64,000 nucleotides of DNA from Rhodopirellula sp. (GTDB lineage Bacteria > Planctomycetota > Planctomycetia > Pirellulales > Pirellulaceae), in the NCBI GenBank assembly GCA_002689655.1, contig NZHC01000070.1, positions 69,272 to 133,271 of the forward strand, written 5' to 3'. Positions 34,492 to 43,472 of this stretch are shown here, piece by piece; positions within the stretch are counted from its first letter, which is position 1; each line of letters opens with the position of its first letter. Under the pieces are notes generated by a model. It did not search any database and was not told the DNA's origin. It saw only the letters and a program-made list of their open reading frames with translations. A program made the position numbers and the translations under genes.

Positions 34492-36674
34492 GGATCAACG
34501 ACCTGAATGGTCAGATTTGGGGAGGGAATATAAACAGTCAATTGCTGTTCTTTTGCCTCGGCTTTAGCGGCTTCAACTTTCTTGTCAGCAGCCACGATTG
34601 CCGCCTTGATCGATTCCAGTTGGGCAGCCTGAGCCGGATCATCATGAAGGGTTTGAAGTTGTTTGCGATATGCCTGAGCTCGTTCGAGCGCTTGAGCGTT
34701 TGGCTTTAATTTCAGTTTAGTTTCCACCTGCAGCCAGAGCGAATAAGTTCCTGACAAAGCTTTATCAGAAACACTGACTTTCAATGCCCCCTCATTCTTA
34801 TCCTTTGCCACCGTAACGTCGGCAATCGTTACTCCAGGCGGTAAATTCCGAGCTCGCAGCACACATGGCTCCGAACCACCTTCACGACGAACGATGGATA
34901 CAGGAATGCTCAGAGTTTCCTTTTTTTTAATTTCAGCTACCTTTGCATCGCCGCTTCGAATGGTGATCGGAGCTAGATCACGATCAGAAACATGGAACGA
35001 CAGCCCCGCGCTTATTCGCGACTGAACAAAATCTCGCCCAGCGCCCCGACCCCAGACCTGGGTTACTGGAGTGGCTGTTACCCTCATCATTCCATCATCA
35101 CTCGAACCGATCACCACCGCGGTGAAATCAGCTGCCTTGGCGTCCTCTGAAGCCTCAAGAGTGATCTGTGTCTCATGCTGGTTCGCCGCCATCACAACTT
35201 CGGTCGCTGTCACGCCGGTCGGCAGACCTTTCAAGGTAACTTTGATCGGCCCACGCCAGCCATCACGTCGTGCCGCAATCACATGAATTGCCTCGGTTCC
35301 TCCCCGAAACAACTTGGAACCGAACCCACGACACTGCTTTGCATCTTTATTCGGAAACGCTGTAAAGGCCACAAGATCAAACCGAGGTACTGGCTTACCA
35401 ATATTAAGTTGAAATGCTTGCCGTTTCGACAACATTCTCCCCACATCCATGTCATGCACCAGCAGACGATAATCCGCATCATGAGTCGCAGTCCATAAGA
35501 CGACAGGATCCTTCGTTAACAGACTCAGCGGTTCACTTCCCAGCTTGAAACTATCATCTGCCTGTGCAACTGGATGATACTTCGGCTCAGCATTCTGTTG
35601 CGGTTCAATCCGCTGCACGAACAACTTGGCATCCGATGGCTGGCCCGCACGACCGGAGACTATCTCAACAGAAATCTTCTGCCCCTTCTTTGCGCCGAGC
35701 TGGAATACTTGGCCACTTTGATCAGCAGGAAACCACCATGCGTTTTTGGACGGCATCTCCACTTTTTGAATCGCATTGGGCTGCCCTGCATCCGTCAAGC
35801 TCACCTCGTCACTTCCAAGCGTAATCGCAGAGGGCATCACATGAGCCGGAAGCCTTCCTGAAACTTTTTCAATTTCAACCAAACCGCTTTCAAAACCGAG
35901 CACAACCGGTGCAGATTCCATGTCCTCGGGCCCAACAGCAACCACCAATTGGTAGGGGTACTCACTGCCGCCACGGTATAAAAAGTCGTGCACCATGACG
36001 GAGTACTTTCCTGCCGGCAACTTGGCGAGATTGATTGTCGGATCCAAGTCATCGGACCCGCGGGCGACGGCTAATGAACGCCCACTAGAATCAAGCACCT
36101 TAAGCAGGCCAATCATTCGAGAATCAACTCGCCCCGCAAGCAAACGGAGACGAACATCAGCAGTTTCGCTTAATTCAAAACGAAACCAGTCTCGCTGCTC
36201 AGCGGTGCAAGACGCATTCACAAATTGCCCGACCGGCAATTCGGTAGGGGCCTGCGGACTGTGACTGATTGCTGACACCAATTGATTGGCCGCCGAAGTC
36301 ACAATAAAAATTCGCGGGTTCGAGAGCCCGTGTCGCCCAGAAACCCGGACTTCGTAAGCCCCTGACGGAACTGACGGGTCTACCCGGACACGAAATTTTC
36401 CAGAAAGCCCAACCGGCGAATCCGAAAACGGCAAAGCAGCAACGGTGCGTTGTTTAGCCGTGATACCTGGATGAGAAAAAACAAGGGCATCTGCCTCATT
36501 CAAACGATCTCCTGCGACGACATCCAAATCAAACTCTGTTCCCTGCTGGCCCCCCGTCCGCGATAGCGCACGCAGCTCACAGACATGAAACTGCGCACGT
36601 ATTGGCCCAGCAAAAACAGCGGTAAATGCGACTATACAGAAAAAGCTGAAGCATCGCTTTCGTTGACCGTTAAT
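34488..36674 (-). CDS. Secreted PPC-domain protein, probable ATT start codon
   Basis: The ATG/GTG/TTG-limited frame starts at a TTG (36527), but the same frame is open to 36677. Read from ATT at 36674 it gives MNGQRKRCFSFFCIVAFTAV followed by FAGPIRAQ, a textbook signal peptide. RALSRTGGQQGTEFDLDVVA follows, the usual start of planctomycete proteins of this kind. No ATG, GTG, TTG or CTG codon occurs before the hydrophobic core, and an in-frame TGA lies just upstream. GAGGTGA (36678-36684) is a perfect seven-base Shine-Dalgarno match at normal distance. The 728-residue product has a pre-peptidase C-terminal (PPC) domain (about 150-250; FVNASCTAEQRDWFRFELSE) and later immunoglobulin-like stretches (GWRGPIKVTLKGLPTGVTAT), ending in a Lys/Ala/Glu segment. 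It lies 8 bases after the PSD1 gene and overlaps the WD40 gene by ATGA. Confidence 0.82.
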   Translation of the reverse strand: MNGQRKRCFSFFCIVAFTAVFAGPIRAQFHVCELRALSRTGGQQGTEFDLDVVAGDRLNEADALVFSHPGITAKQRTVAALPFSDSPVGLSGKFRVRVDPSVPSGAYEVRVSGRHGLSNPRIFIVTSAANQLVSAISHSPQAPTELPVGQFVNASCTAEQRDWFRFELSETADVRLRLLAGRVDSRMIGLLKVLDSSGRSLAVARGSDDLDPTINLAKLPAGKYSVMVHDFLYRGGSEYPYQLVVAVGPEDMESAPVVLGFESGLVEIEKVSGRLPAHVMPSAITLGSDEVSLTDAGQPNAIQKVEMPSKNAWWFPADQSGQVFQLGAKKGQKISVEIVSGRAGQPSDAKLFVQRIEPQQNAEPKYHPVAQADDSFKLGSEPLSLLTKDPVVLWTATHDADYRLLVHDMDVGRMLSKRQAFQLNIGKPVPRFDLVAFTAFPNKDAKQCRGFGSKLFRGGTEAIHVIAARRDGWRGPIKVTLKGLPTGVTATEVVMAANQHETQITLEASEDAKAADFTAVVIGSSDDGMMRVTATPVTQVWGRGAGRDFVQSRISAGLSFHVSDRDLAPITIRSGDAKVAEIKKKETLSIPVSIVRREGGSEPCVLRARNLPPGVTIADVTVAKDKNEGALKVSVSDKALSGTYSLWLQVETKLKLKPNAQALERAQAYRKQLQTLHDDPAQAAQLESIKAAIVAADKKVEAAKAEAKEQQLTVYIPSPNLTIQVVDP

Positions 36675-36677
36675 CGC

Positions 36678-36684
36678 TCACCTC
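36678..36684 (-). promoter_or_regulatory. Strong Shine-Dalgarno sequence that decides an ATT start
   Basis: GAGGTGA on the minus strand matches seven consecutive bases of the anti-Shine-Dalgarno complement and overlaps the TGA stop of the PSD1 gene. It ends 3 bases before the ATT codon at 36674, so the GAGG core lies six bases away, which is near optimal. It has no ATG, GTG or TTG to serve at any sensible distance in this frame. Confidence 0.75.
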
Positions 36685-39352
36685 AGTGATTAAACAGGAA
36701 CTCTTTTGAGTTAATCAGAGACCACAGTACATCTTCGAACGCTTCACGTTGGTTCTCCTTTGCAGCAACGTAAGTGAGAGTTGCTTTCAATTCCCGATCA
36801 TCAGGATCGCGACTGAACGCAATCGAATACAACTCCCGTATTTTATCTTCGTCGGAGCGTTTGGTATCTGCTGCCAAGCGTGCCGCCCGACCCTGATCCC
36901 CAGCTAATTTGCTTTGTATTTCCTCGGAATTCAACAAGTGCAAACTCTGCGAAAGATTGGCTTCCTGAGATCTTTCACACTCGCATGCGGTCGTCGACTC
37001 AGGCCTCCCAAACACGGTCAAAAAATAGGAAGAGAAACCAGTATCAGGTAGAGCAACAGCCCGAATGCCTGCCGGCATACCAGCGAATTTTGTTGGACTG
37101 AGCGTCAATCGATCGATGGAATCAAGCAAAACCTCGGCTTGCAGACGCTTCGGATAGTAGCGTGAGTAACTGCGTTTATCACCAATATTCTCAGGTGATG
37201 CGTCACTGGCAGACTGATAACATCTCGACGTCACGATTAAGCGGCTCAACGCTTTGAGGTCATAGCCGGACTCAATGAACGAGTTTGCCAACCCATCAAG
37301 AAGTTCCGGGTTGGAGGGAGGATTGGTGACTCGCAAATCATCTTCAGGTTCAACCAACCCACGCCCCATGAAGTGCTTCCAGTAACGGTTAGCCAGAGCC
37401 CTCGCAAAGAAGGGATTGCTTGGATCGGTCATCCAGTCAGCAAAATGCGTTCGAGGATCATCCTGTGCCCCGATCGCAACCTCCTGTGCGTCCAAACCTG
37501 CCGGTTTCAAAGTCTGTCCGGTTTTTGGGTGTCTTGCAGATGCCCCCCCAAGCTTCGCAAAAACAAGAGGCTCCAGCGGATCACGCCCAGTCTTTTTCGA
37601 GACCGTTGTAAAGAATGCTGACAACTGAGCGTAGTCAGCCTGACTCCATTTTTCGTAAGGATGGTGATGGCATCGGGCACACTGGATCCGCTGACCCAGA
37701 AACAACTGGGCAGCATCCTCAATTCGCTGATTTGTATCAGTAACTTGCTGATACCATACCACTGGAGGGTGACTCGCTGCGCTACCTGAAGCGGTGATGA
37801 TCTCGCGGACAAACTGGTCATACGGCTTGTTCTCCGTAATGCCTTCCTTAATCCACTGGTGGAAAGCAACATTCGCGAATCGCAAGGCTCCTCCTGTCCG
37901 CCGATTACGCAAAATCGTGTTCCATTTCCCTGCAAAGAATTCAGCGTGATCTTCGCTTGCCAAAAGGCGATCGATCACCTGCTCACGCTTATTGGGTGAT
38001 GTATCCTTCTGGAACTCAACAATCTCGAGCGCATTCGGTGCTCGCCCGGCAAGATCCAGCGTCACACGACGCAAAAAAGTAGCATCATCACAAACCGGGG
38101 AGAGGCCAATTCCCAAAGAATGCAATTTGGCGAACACATGACGGTCAACAGGATTTTCTGGATGCTCAGGAAATGCATCTTCAGTGATGGTTGAACCAGA
38201 CACGGGGATATCAGCGCGGAAGACGGTAACATGTCCTTGGTAGCGTGCCATGACGGCAACATCTCCCACAAGATCTTTCAGATGAACGAGCCCCTTTTCA
38301 TTGCAATCAGCCATTTCAGAGTCATTCGATTCGTAAACCGCGGCTCGCGTCACGTCCTCAACTCTGCCATCTGAATAGGTTGCCATTACAGACAACTGCT
38401 GACTGGATTCAGCACTCAACCGCCGATGCTCTGGCATGACCTCAATGGAAACGACCTGAGGTTCATCATCACTTCCGTAAGGCATCCCCTGAGATATCCA
38501 ACGCGACAAGATTCGATATTCATGACTGTCGAGGTCAAGGCGTTTACCACCACCATGCGGCGAAGTATTTACCGATTTCTGGAGCAACAAACTTTGATCG
38601 GGCGAAGCGGGTGAGAGCCTGCGACCGCGTGACTCTCGAACCAAATGCTCATAGTCTTCTCTGGGCTCGAAACCAAGCAACGAAAGTTTGAATCCATTCT
38701 GCCCGGCAAGTTTGCCATGGCAGCCTCCACCGTTGCAGCCCAGTTTCGTGAAGATAGGCACTACGCGTCCAGGGAAGCTGATCGCAGCTTCATTGCCCGT
38801 ATTCTCAACACGAACCTGCAAATCAACGGACATCCCATTAGCATGCTCGGCTGTGATCGTAGCCTCTCCATCCTGAAGTGGAATGAGCATCCCATCGCTC
38901 ACGCGAACGACAGCAGGATGGTCCACACGATAAGTCACTTGGTGAGTCACATCGCTGCACAATTGACCGGGCAACTGCATCGAAACCACGAGCTGCAACC
39001 GAGCATCCAGACCTGACAGGGTAAACCCATGTTTTGATTTGACGTTATCAAATCGTAGTGTGGGCATGACAGGCGAATCCACCACCGCACTTGATTCTCG
39101 CAGTTCAGCCTCCGCATCAGCCGCCCAAACTTTGGTCAGCCCGGCACCGGACAAACCGAGTGTCAGAAAGAATGCCCCAAGGAGGCTAATTCGCCGCATT
39201 GCCCCAGAGTGTCGCCTGGTCCAATCTCTAAAAAAACGACGACGCATGACTGGAAGCACCAGCTGCTTTCGTGACTTCACATTCATCGTGAAAACTATGT
39301 CCATCGAACGCTCGCTTTTAAAAATAGAACACAGCAGTTTTCCGAAACTCAC
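36683..39352 (-). CDS. PSD1 protein (BIG2-like, CNGGGCH site, DUF1549-DUF1553)
   Basis: The frame encodes up to 889 residues. A signal peptide candidate starts at the Met at residue 52 (MRRISLLGAFFLTLGLSGAG). Bacterial Ig-like domains follow (LIPLQDGEATITAEHANGMS and RLSAESSQQLSVMATYSDGR). Between them is a haem-like site CNGGGCHGKLAGQNGF near residues 210-225, with C-x4-CH spacing. The DUF1549 domain (DATFLRRVTLDLAGRAPNAL) carries CARCHHHPYEKWSQADY, and DUF1553 ends SLINSKEFLFNH. The GTG at 39352 overlaps the DUF1501 stop by one base (TAGTG), but the signal peptide favours one of the later ATGs (residues 17, 23, 36 or 52), so the exact start is uncertain. Confidence 0.88.
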   Translation of the reverse strand: MSFGKLLCSIFKSERSMDIVFTMNVKSRKQLVLPVMRRRFFRDWTRRHSGAMRRISLLGAFFLTLGLSGAGLTKVWAADAEAELRESSAVVDSPVMPTLRFDNVKSKHGFTLSGLDARLQLVVSMQLPGQLCSDVTHQVTYRVDHPAVVRVSDGMLIPLQDGEATITAEHANGMSVDLQVRVENTGNEAAISFPGRVVPIFTKLGCNGGGCHGKLAGQNGFKLSLLGFEPREDYEHLVRESRGRRLSPASPDQSLLLQKSVNTSPHGGGKRLDLDSHEYRILSRWISQGMPYGSDDEPQVVSIEVMPEHRRLSAESSQQLSVMATYSDGRVEDVTRAAVYESNDSEMADCNEKGLVHLKDLVGDVAVMARYQGHVTVFRADIPVSGSTITEDAFPEHPENPVDRHVFAKLHSLGIGLSPVCDDATFLRRVTLDLAGRAPNALEIVEFQKDTSPNKREQVIDRLLASEDHAEFFAGKWNTILRNRRTGGALRFANVAFHQWIKEGITENKPYDQFVREIITASGSAASHPPVVWYQQVTDTNQRIEDAAQLFLGQRIQCARCHHHPYEKWSQADYAQLSAFFTTVSKKTGRDPLEPLVFAKLGGASARHPKTGQTLKPAGLDAQEVAIGAQDDPRTHFADWMTDPSNPFFARALANRYWKHFMGRGLVEPEDDLRVTNPPSNPELLDGLANSFIESGYDLKALSRLIVTSRCYQSASDASPENIGDKRSYSRYYPKRLQAEVLLDSIDRLTLSPTKFAGMPAGIRAVALPDTGFSSYFLTVFGRPESTTACECERSQEANLSQSLHLLNSEEIQSKLAGDQGRAARLAADTKRSDEDKIRELYSIAFSRDPDDRELKATLTYVAAKENQREAFEDVLWSLINSKEFLFNH

Positions 39353-40695
39353 TAGATCAACTCACGAATCGGTTCATGGTCAACAAGATACTGAGGACGC
39401 CCAGTTGGATCTGGAATGGTAACCGTCGCGGTATCAATTCCGAGGTTATGGTAGAGCGTCGCCATCACCTCCTGCATATGCACCGGCCGCTCGGCAGCCT
39501 CTTCCCCCAGCCGATTCGTAGCCCCGATCGCCTGGCCCGTTCGCATGCCTCCACCGGCTAAGTAGGCGCAACTGACTTTATTCCAATGATCGCGACCTGC
39601 TTTATCGTTGATTTTCGGTGTGCGACCAAACTCGCCCCAAACCACGATGGTCACATCATCGAGCATCCCACGCTGCTCAAGGTCATCGATTAAAGCGCTA
39701 AGACATTGATCCAATTTTCCACCATGATCCCGAACCAGATCAAAGTTGGCGCTGTGACTATCCCAGCGACCGTAACTCAAACTTACAACCCGAACACCCG
39801 CCTCGATCAGCCGCCTAGCCATCAACAGCTGCTCGTTGCAGGTGGGCGCTCCGTCGTATTGATATTGATAGGGCTTCCCATCTCCGTAGCGTTCAACAGT
39901 TTTCGGATCCTCTTTACTCAGGTCCAACGCATCCAGCAGCTTGCTACTGGTAAGCACATCAAGAGCTCTCTGCCCGAACACATCCATACCAGCCATGGCA
40001 CCGGAGATGTCAATGTCTCGACGCATTGAGTCGAGACTACTGAGCAGGTTACGACGATCATTCAAACGCTCGATGGTGATCCCATTGAGCGTCATATTTT
40101 TCATGCCTGGCCCGTCAGGCTTGAAAGGAGTGTATGCTGCGCCCAAGAATCCCGGATGCCCAGAATCAGACCAGGGCACATGCTTTGTTGGCTTCGCGAG
40201 CCCGATATTGGGAGGCACCGAAGCATCAACAGGGCCAAACAGTTTTGAGACAGCTGACCCAATCGCCGGACGTCCACCGATACTTTTCAAGTCTTTGTTA
40301 TTCCAGCCGGTCAGGCACTGAAAGGCGTCATGACCACCAGCGCAACCAACGACACTACGGATCACCGCCGCCTGATCCATTCTTGCTGCCAACTGCGGGA
40401 AGACTTCACAAATCTCAATCCCCGGCACATTTGTCTTGATCGGCTTGAACTCGCCTCGTACTTCCGAGGGAGCGTCAGTCTTGATTTCCCACATATCCTG
40501 ATGTGGAGGGCCGCCACCCAGAAATATGTTGATCACCGCTTTATGGGAACTGCCCTTACCTGAGGCAGCTTCAGCTCGCATCAGGTCAGCCAAAGTGAAT
40601 CCACCGGCACCGAATGACAAGCCTCCAATTTTCATGAAACCGCGACGCGAGATACCATCACAGCAACGGCTATTTGGGCCAAGAATCGACAACAT
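39352..40695 (-). CDS. DUF1501 protein with Tat signal, first gene of a four-gene operon
   Basis: The 447-residue protein starts with a twin-arginine signal (SRRGFMKIGGLSFGAGGFTL at about residues 16-35). It shows the DUF1501 motifs AVINIFLGGGPPHQDMWEIK, GGHDAFQCLTGWNNKDLKSI, TIVVWGEFGRTPKINDKAGR and RDHWNKVSCAYLAGGGMR. It leads the tightly packed operon DUF1501 - PSD1 - PPC protein - cytochrome c/WD40 protein, where each junction overlaps or is within 8 bases. That spacing implies one transcript and a stoichiometric extracytoplasmic complex or pathway. The catalytic activity of DUF1501 is not established. Confidence 0.92.
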   Translation of the reverse strand: MLSILGPNSRCCDGISRRGFMKIGGLSFGAGGFTLADLMRAEAASGKGSSHKAVINIFLGGGPPHQDMWEIKTDAPSEVRGEFKPIKTNVPGIEICEVFPQLAARMDQAAVIRSVVGCAGGHDAFQCLTGWNNKDLKSIGGRPAIGSAVSKLFGPVDASVPPNIGLAKPTKHVPWSDSGHPGFLGAAYTPFKPDGPGMKNMTLNGITIERLNDRRNLLSSLDSMRRDIDISGAMAGMDVFGQRALDVLTSSKLLDALDLSKEDPKTVERYGDGKPYQYQYDGAPTCNEQLLMARRLIEAGVRVVSLSYGRWDSHSANFDLVRDHGGKLDQCLSALIDDLEQRGMLDDVTIVVWGEFGRTPKINDKAGRDHWNKVSCAYLAGGGMRTGQAIGATNRLGEEAAERPVHMQEVMATLYHNLGIDTATVTIPDPTGRPQYLVDHEPIRELI

Positions 40696-40952
40696 GAGCA
40701 GTGACGCCTAGTTGGAGTTCGAAAGGGTGAGGGAGAGTCAAACGACTGCATAAGGTGGGCGAAAACGCCGCTTGCTATCCGGCAAAGCTGCGTAATCCAG
40801 CCGTACAGTATAGCCTCGAAACACATTATTTGGCAAGCTTTGCTGGGCATGGGCCGCAGAAACGACTCGTGTAGCCAAGATAGTATCCCGCTCTGTCCCG
40901 GCCAATAAACATGCAAATCAGCTAGCTTTTGACGAAAAGCCCCAATACAGTC

Positions 40953-41978
40953 ATGAAATCGTTTTCAAACACCGTGCAGTTGGACGAAATGATCACCCGC
41001 CCCTGCGATCAGGTGATAGAGGCTCTTCGCATCTGCCCGGGTCGCATCACGGTTCTTGGTGCTGGGGGGAAAATGGGTTTTCATCTGTGCCGCATGCTGC
41101 AACGAGCGCTCGAAGAAATCGGGCGTGAAGACCAGCTACTCGCGGTGTCTCGATTTTCTACCGCCGGGGCAGAACGACCTTTTCAACAAGCGGGAATTGC
41201 CACCCACACCGCGGATCTGAGCCAAGAGTCACAGGTTCGCTCCATCCCCGTAACGCCCCAAGTATTTTTTCTTGCCGGAGTCAAGTTCGGAACGGCAAAC
41301 AAGCCGGAATTACTCAGGAAAATGAATACGGAAATGCCCAAGTTGATTGCTGGACATTTTTGCAAATCTGCGATCGTAGCCATGTCAACTGGCTGTGTTT
41401 ATTCGTTTACCAATCAAGCCAGCGGTGGTTCAAGAGAGAGCGACCCGACTGACCCGCCTGGGGAATACGCACAATCATGTCTTGACCGCGAAACTGCCTT
41501 TGTGAACGGATCGTTATCGCATCGCACGAAATGCTGCCTCATCCGCCTGAATTACTCGATCGACCTGCGATATGGAGTATTGATGGATATCGCACAGCAA
41601 GTGTGGCACAATCGCCCCGTCAATATCGAAACCGGTTATGTCAATGTGATCTGGCAGGGCGATGCCATCAAGCAAATCATTCAGGCAGCAACCCTGACCG
41701 AAGCACCACCTCAAATTATAAATATCACAGGTTCAGAGATGCTCAGGGTACGTGACATCGCAACCGAATTTGGCAGACGCCTCAACCGCCATCCAAAATT
41801 TTCAGGTCACGAATCAAGTCACTGCTGGCTTAGCAACAATGCAAAAGCGAGTGAAGTTTTTGGACAACCTACCACCAGCATTGAACAAATGATGGATTGG
41901 ACATCCACCTGGCTCACATCCGGCGGACCAACATTAAACAAACCGACTCACTTCCAAACTCGGGACGGGCACTACTAG
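40953..41978 (+). CDS. NAD-dependent epimerase/dehydratase-type SDR lacking the active-site Lys
   Basis: The 341-residue extended-SDR-like protein has a Rossmann motif VLGAGGKMGFHLCRML (about residues 34-49), MSTGCVYSF at the Ser/Thr position and a late substrate-binding half. The usual catalytic Tyr-x-x-x-Lys reads YAQSC (Tyr172, Cys176), so the Lys is absent. The frame opens at a TTG at 40929; the ATG at 40953 is preferred. It is followed after two bases by a DHDPS-family gene, so the two are surely co-transcribed and probably act in one pathway on a sugar acid or keto acid. Whether it is a true dehydrogenase/epimerase or a binding protein cannot be told. Confidence 0.78.
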   Translation: MKSFSNTVQLDEMITRPCDQVIEALRICPGRITVLGAGGKMGFHLCRMLQRALEEIGREDQLLAVSRFSTAGAERPFQQAGIATHTADLSQESQVRSIPVTPQVFFLAGVKFGTANKPELLRKMNTEMPKLIAGHFCKSAIVAMSTGCVYSFTNQASGGSRESDPTDPPGEYAQSCLDRETAFVNGSLSHRTKCCLIRLNYSIDLRYGVLMDIAQQVWHNRPVNIETGYVNVIWQGDAIKQIIQAATLTEAPPQIINITGSEMLRVRDIATEFGRRLNRHPKFSGHESSHCWLSNNAKASEVFGQPTTSIEQMMDWTSTWLTSGGPTLNKPTHFQTRDGHY

Positions 41979-41980
41979 CG

Positions 41981-43015
41981 ATGGACTCTTCATTGCAGAC
42001 ACAACTCGGGGAAGGCACCGTAATCCCGGCGAGCCCACTCGCCTTGACAAAGGATCGCGAATGGTCATCCATGCACCAACGTGCGCTCACACGATATTAC
42101 TATGACTCAGGTGCCGGAGGTATCGCGGTGGGAGTCCACACGACTCAATTCGCAATCCGCGATCATAAACTCTACGAGCCTGTTCTCTCCTGTGTTGCCG
42201 AAACAATCAGCCAGCGTCAGAAAACCAACCCACGAACATTCCTTCAAATCGCTGGTGTTTGCGGAGATACCCGGCAGGCATCTGAAGAGGCCCATTTTGC
42301 CAAGTCGATCGGATATCATGCAGGCCTTCTCACCACCAACATGATCCGGGAAAAATCTGAAAGTGAGATACTGGCACACTGCCGCATTATCGCCGAGATC
42401 ATTCCCATTTTCGGTTTCTATCTTCATCCCGCTGCTGGTGGTCGATTGTACTCGCACCAATTCTGGCTGGACTTCTGTCAAATCCCAAACGTTGTCGCCA
42501 TCAAAATTGCCGCTTTCAATCGTTACCAAACACTGGACGTTGTGAGAGCCGTCATTGCGTCTGGCCGTGATGACATTGCGTTATACACAGGCAATGACGA
42601 CAACATTATCAACGATCTGTTGACGCCTTTTCATTTTGGGGGCCAGCGAAGATGGATTGTAGGCGGATTACTTGGACAATGGGCGGTTTGGACGCAACAA
42701 GCCGCTGCCATGCTTGAGCAAATAAAACAGGTAAGACACCAACATACGATTCCCACCCAATGGCTCACCGCAAATGCTTCATTGACCGATGCCAACGCGG
42801 CAATTTTTGACGCCGCCCATGGCTTCTCTGGTTGTGTCCCCGGTGTCAACGAGATGCTGAGACGCGTGGGACTACTGCCATCCAACCTTTGCCTCAACCC
42901 TGCAGAAACCTTATCACCGGGCCAAGCATCGGAACTGGATAGGGTCACAGCTGACCAAAAGACTGACGATCAATTCATTGCCCACCATCTTGATGGCTGG
43001 CTAACTGAAGGCTAG
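41981..43015 (+). CDS. Dihydrodipicolinate synthase/N-acetylneuraminate lyase family aldolase
   Basis: The 344-residue TIM-barrel protein shows the Schiff-base Lys in PNVVAIKIAAFNRY (about residues 164-177), the Tyr in FGFYLHPAAGG (about 141-151) and YYYDSGAGGIAVGVHTTQF in the N-terminal region where this family has its glycine motif. These class I aldolases condense or cleave pyruvate-type adducts. The protein is longer than biosynthetic DapA (about 290), and the company of an SDR suggests catabolism of a sugar acid rather than lysine synthesis. The ATG at 41981 lies two bases after the SDR stop and avoids a long overlap. The substrate is unknown. Confidence 0.82.
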   Translation: MDSSLQTQLGEGTVIPASPLALTKDREWSSMHQRALTRYYYDSGAGGIAVGVHTTQFAIRDHKLYEPVLSCVAETISQRQKTNPRTFLQIAGVCGDTRQASEEAHFAKSIGYHAGLLTTNMIREKSESEILAHCRIIAEIIPIFGFYLHPAAGGRLYSHQFWLDFCQIPNVVAIKIAAFNRYQTLDVVRAVIASGRDDIALYTGNDDNIINDLLTPFHFGGQRRWIVGGLLGQWAVWTQQAAAMLEQIKQVRHQHTIPTQWLTANASLTDANAAIFDAAHGFSGCVPGVNEMLRRVGLLPSNLCLNPAETLSPGQASELDRVTADQKTDDQFIAHHLDGWLTEG

Positions 43016-43472
43016 GCAACACAGCATCACCCGCTGCGTCCTACGTCCAGCCTCAACGACAGAGCACTTCAGCACGCACCTTACAACTCGACTACCAATA
43101 CCGGGTGACTACCTCGCGACGCGAGACACCTCAAAGTCAATTGCTGTTAGCAGGCACAAAAACACCCCGACGAACATCAGCAAGATGCCACGTACTAAAT
43201 GTAATTCGCATAAAACGTTCTTCCTATTTCACCATCTCAAAAAGAACAGCGATGGTCGGCTAGATTTTCATTACCCAACAAAATGACATCAGGGCAGCAA
43301 TAGGCAGGGAACCTGACCTTCGGCAGACCGTTCAGGGATTTACTGTCAATCGCTCGGAATCACAATCCAGAAGGATCGTTACCGCATCTCGCCAACTGCC
43401 GCAGCAACGCTAGAATGCCCGCTTGCCAGCAAACTACTGTCAACTGTCCGCCACCCCAGCATAATTTCAATC
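43016..43472. other. Intergenic region upstream of the methyltransferase gene
   Basis: 457 bases without a supportable gene. A CTCGC-GAC-GCGAG hairpin (43112-43124) lies about 100 bases after the aldolase stop but has no T-run. The minus-strand open frame at 43379-43708 is a shadow of the methyltransferase gene. Confidence 0.35.
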
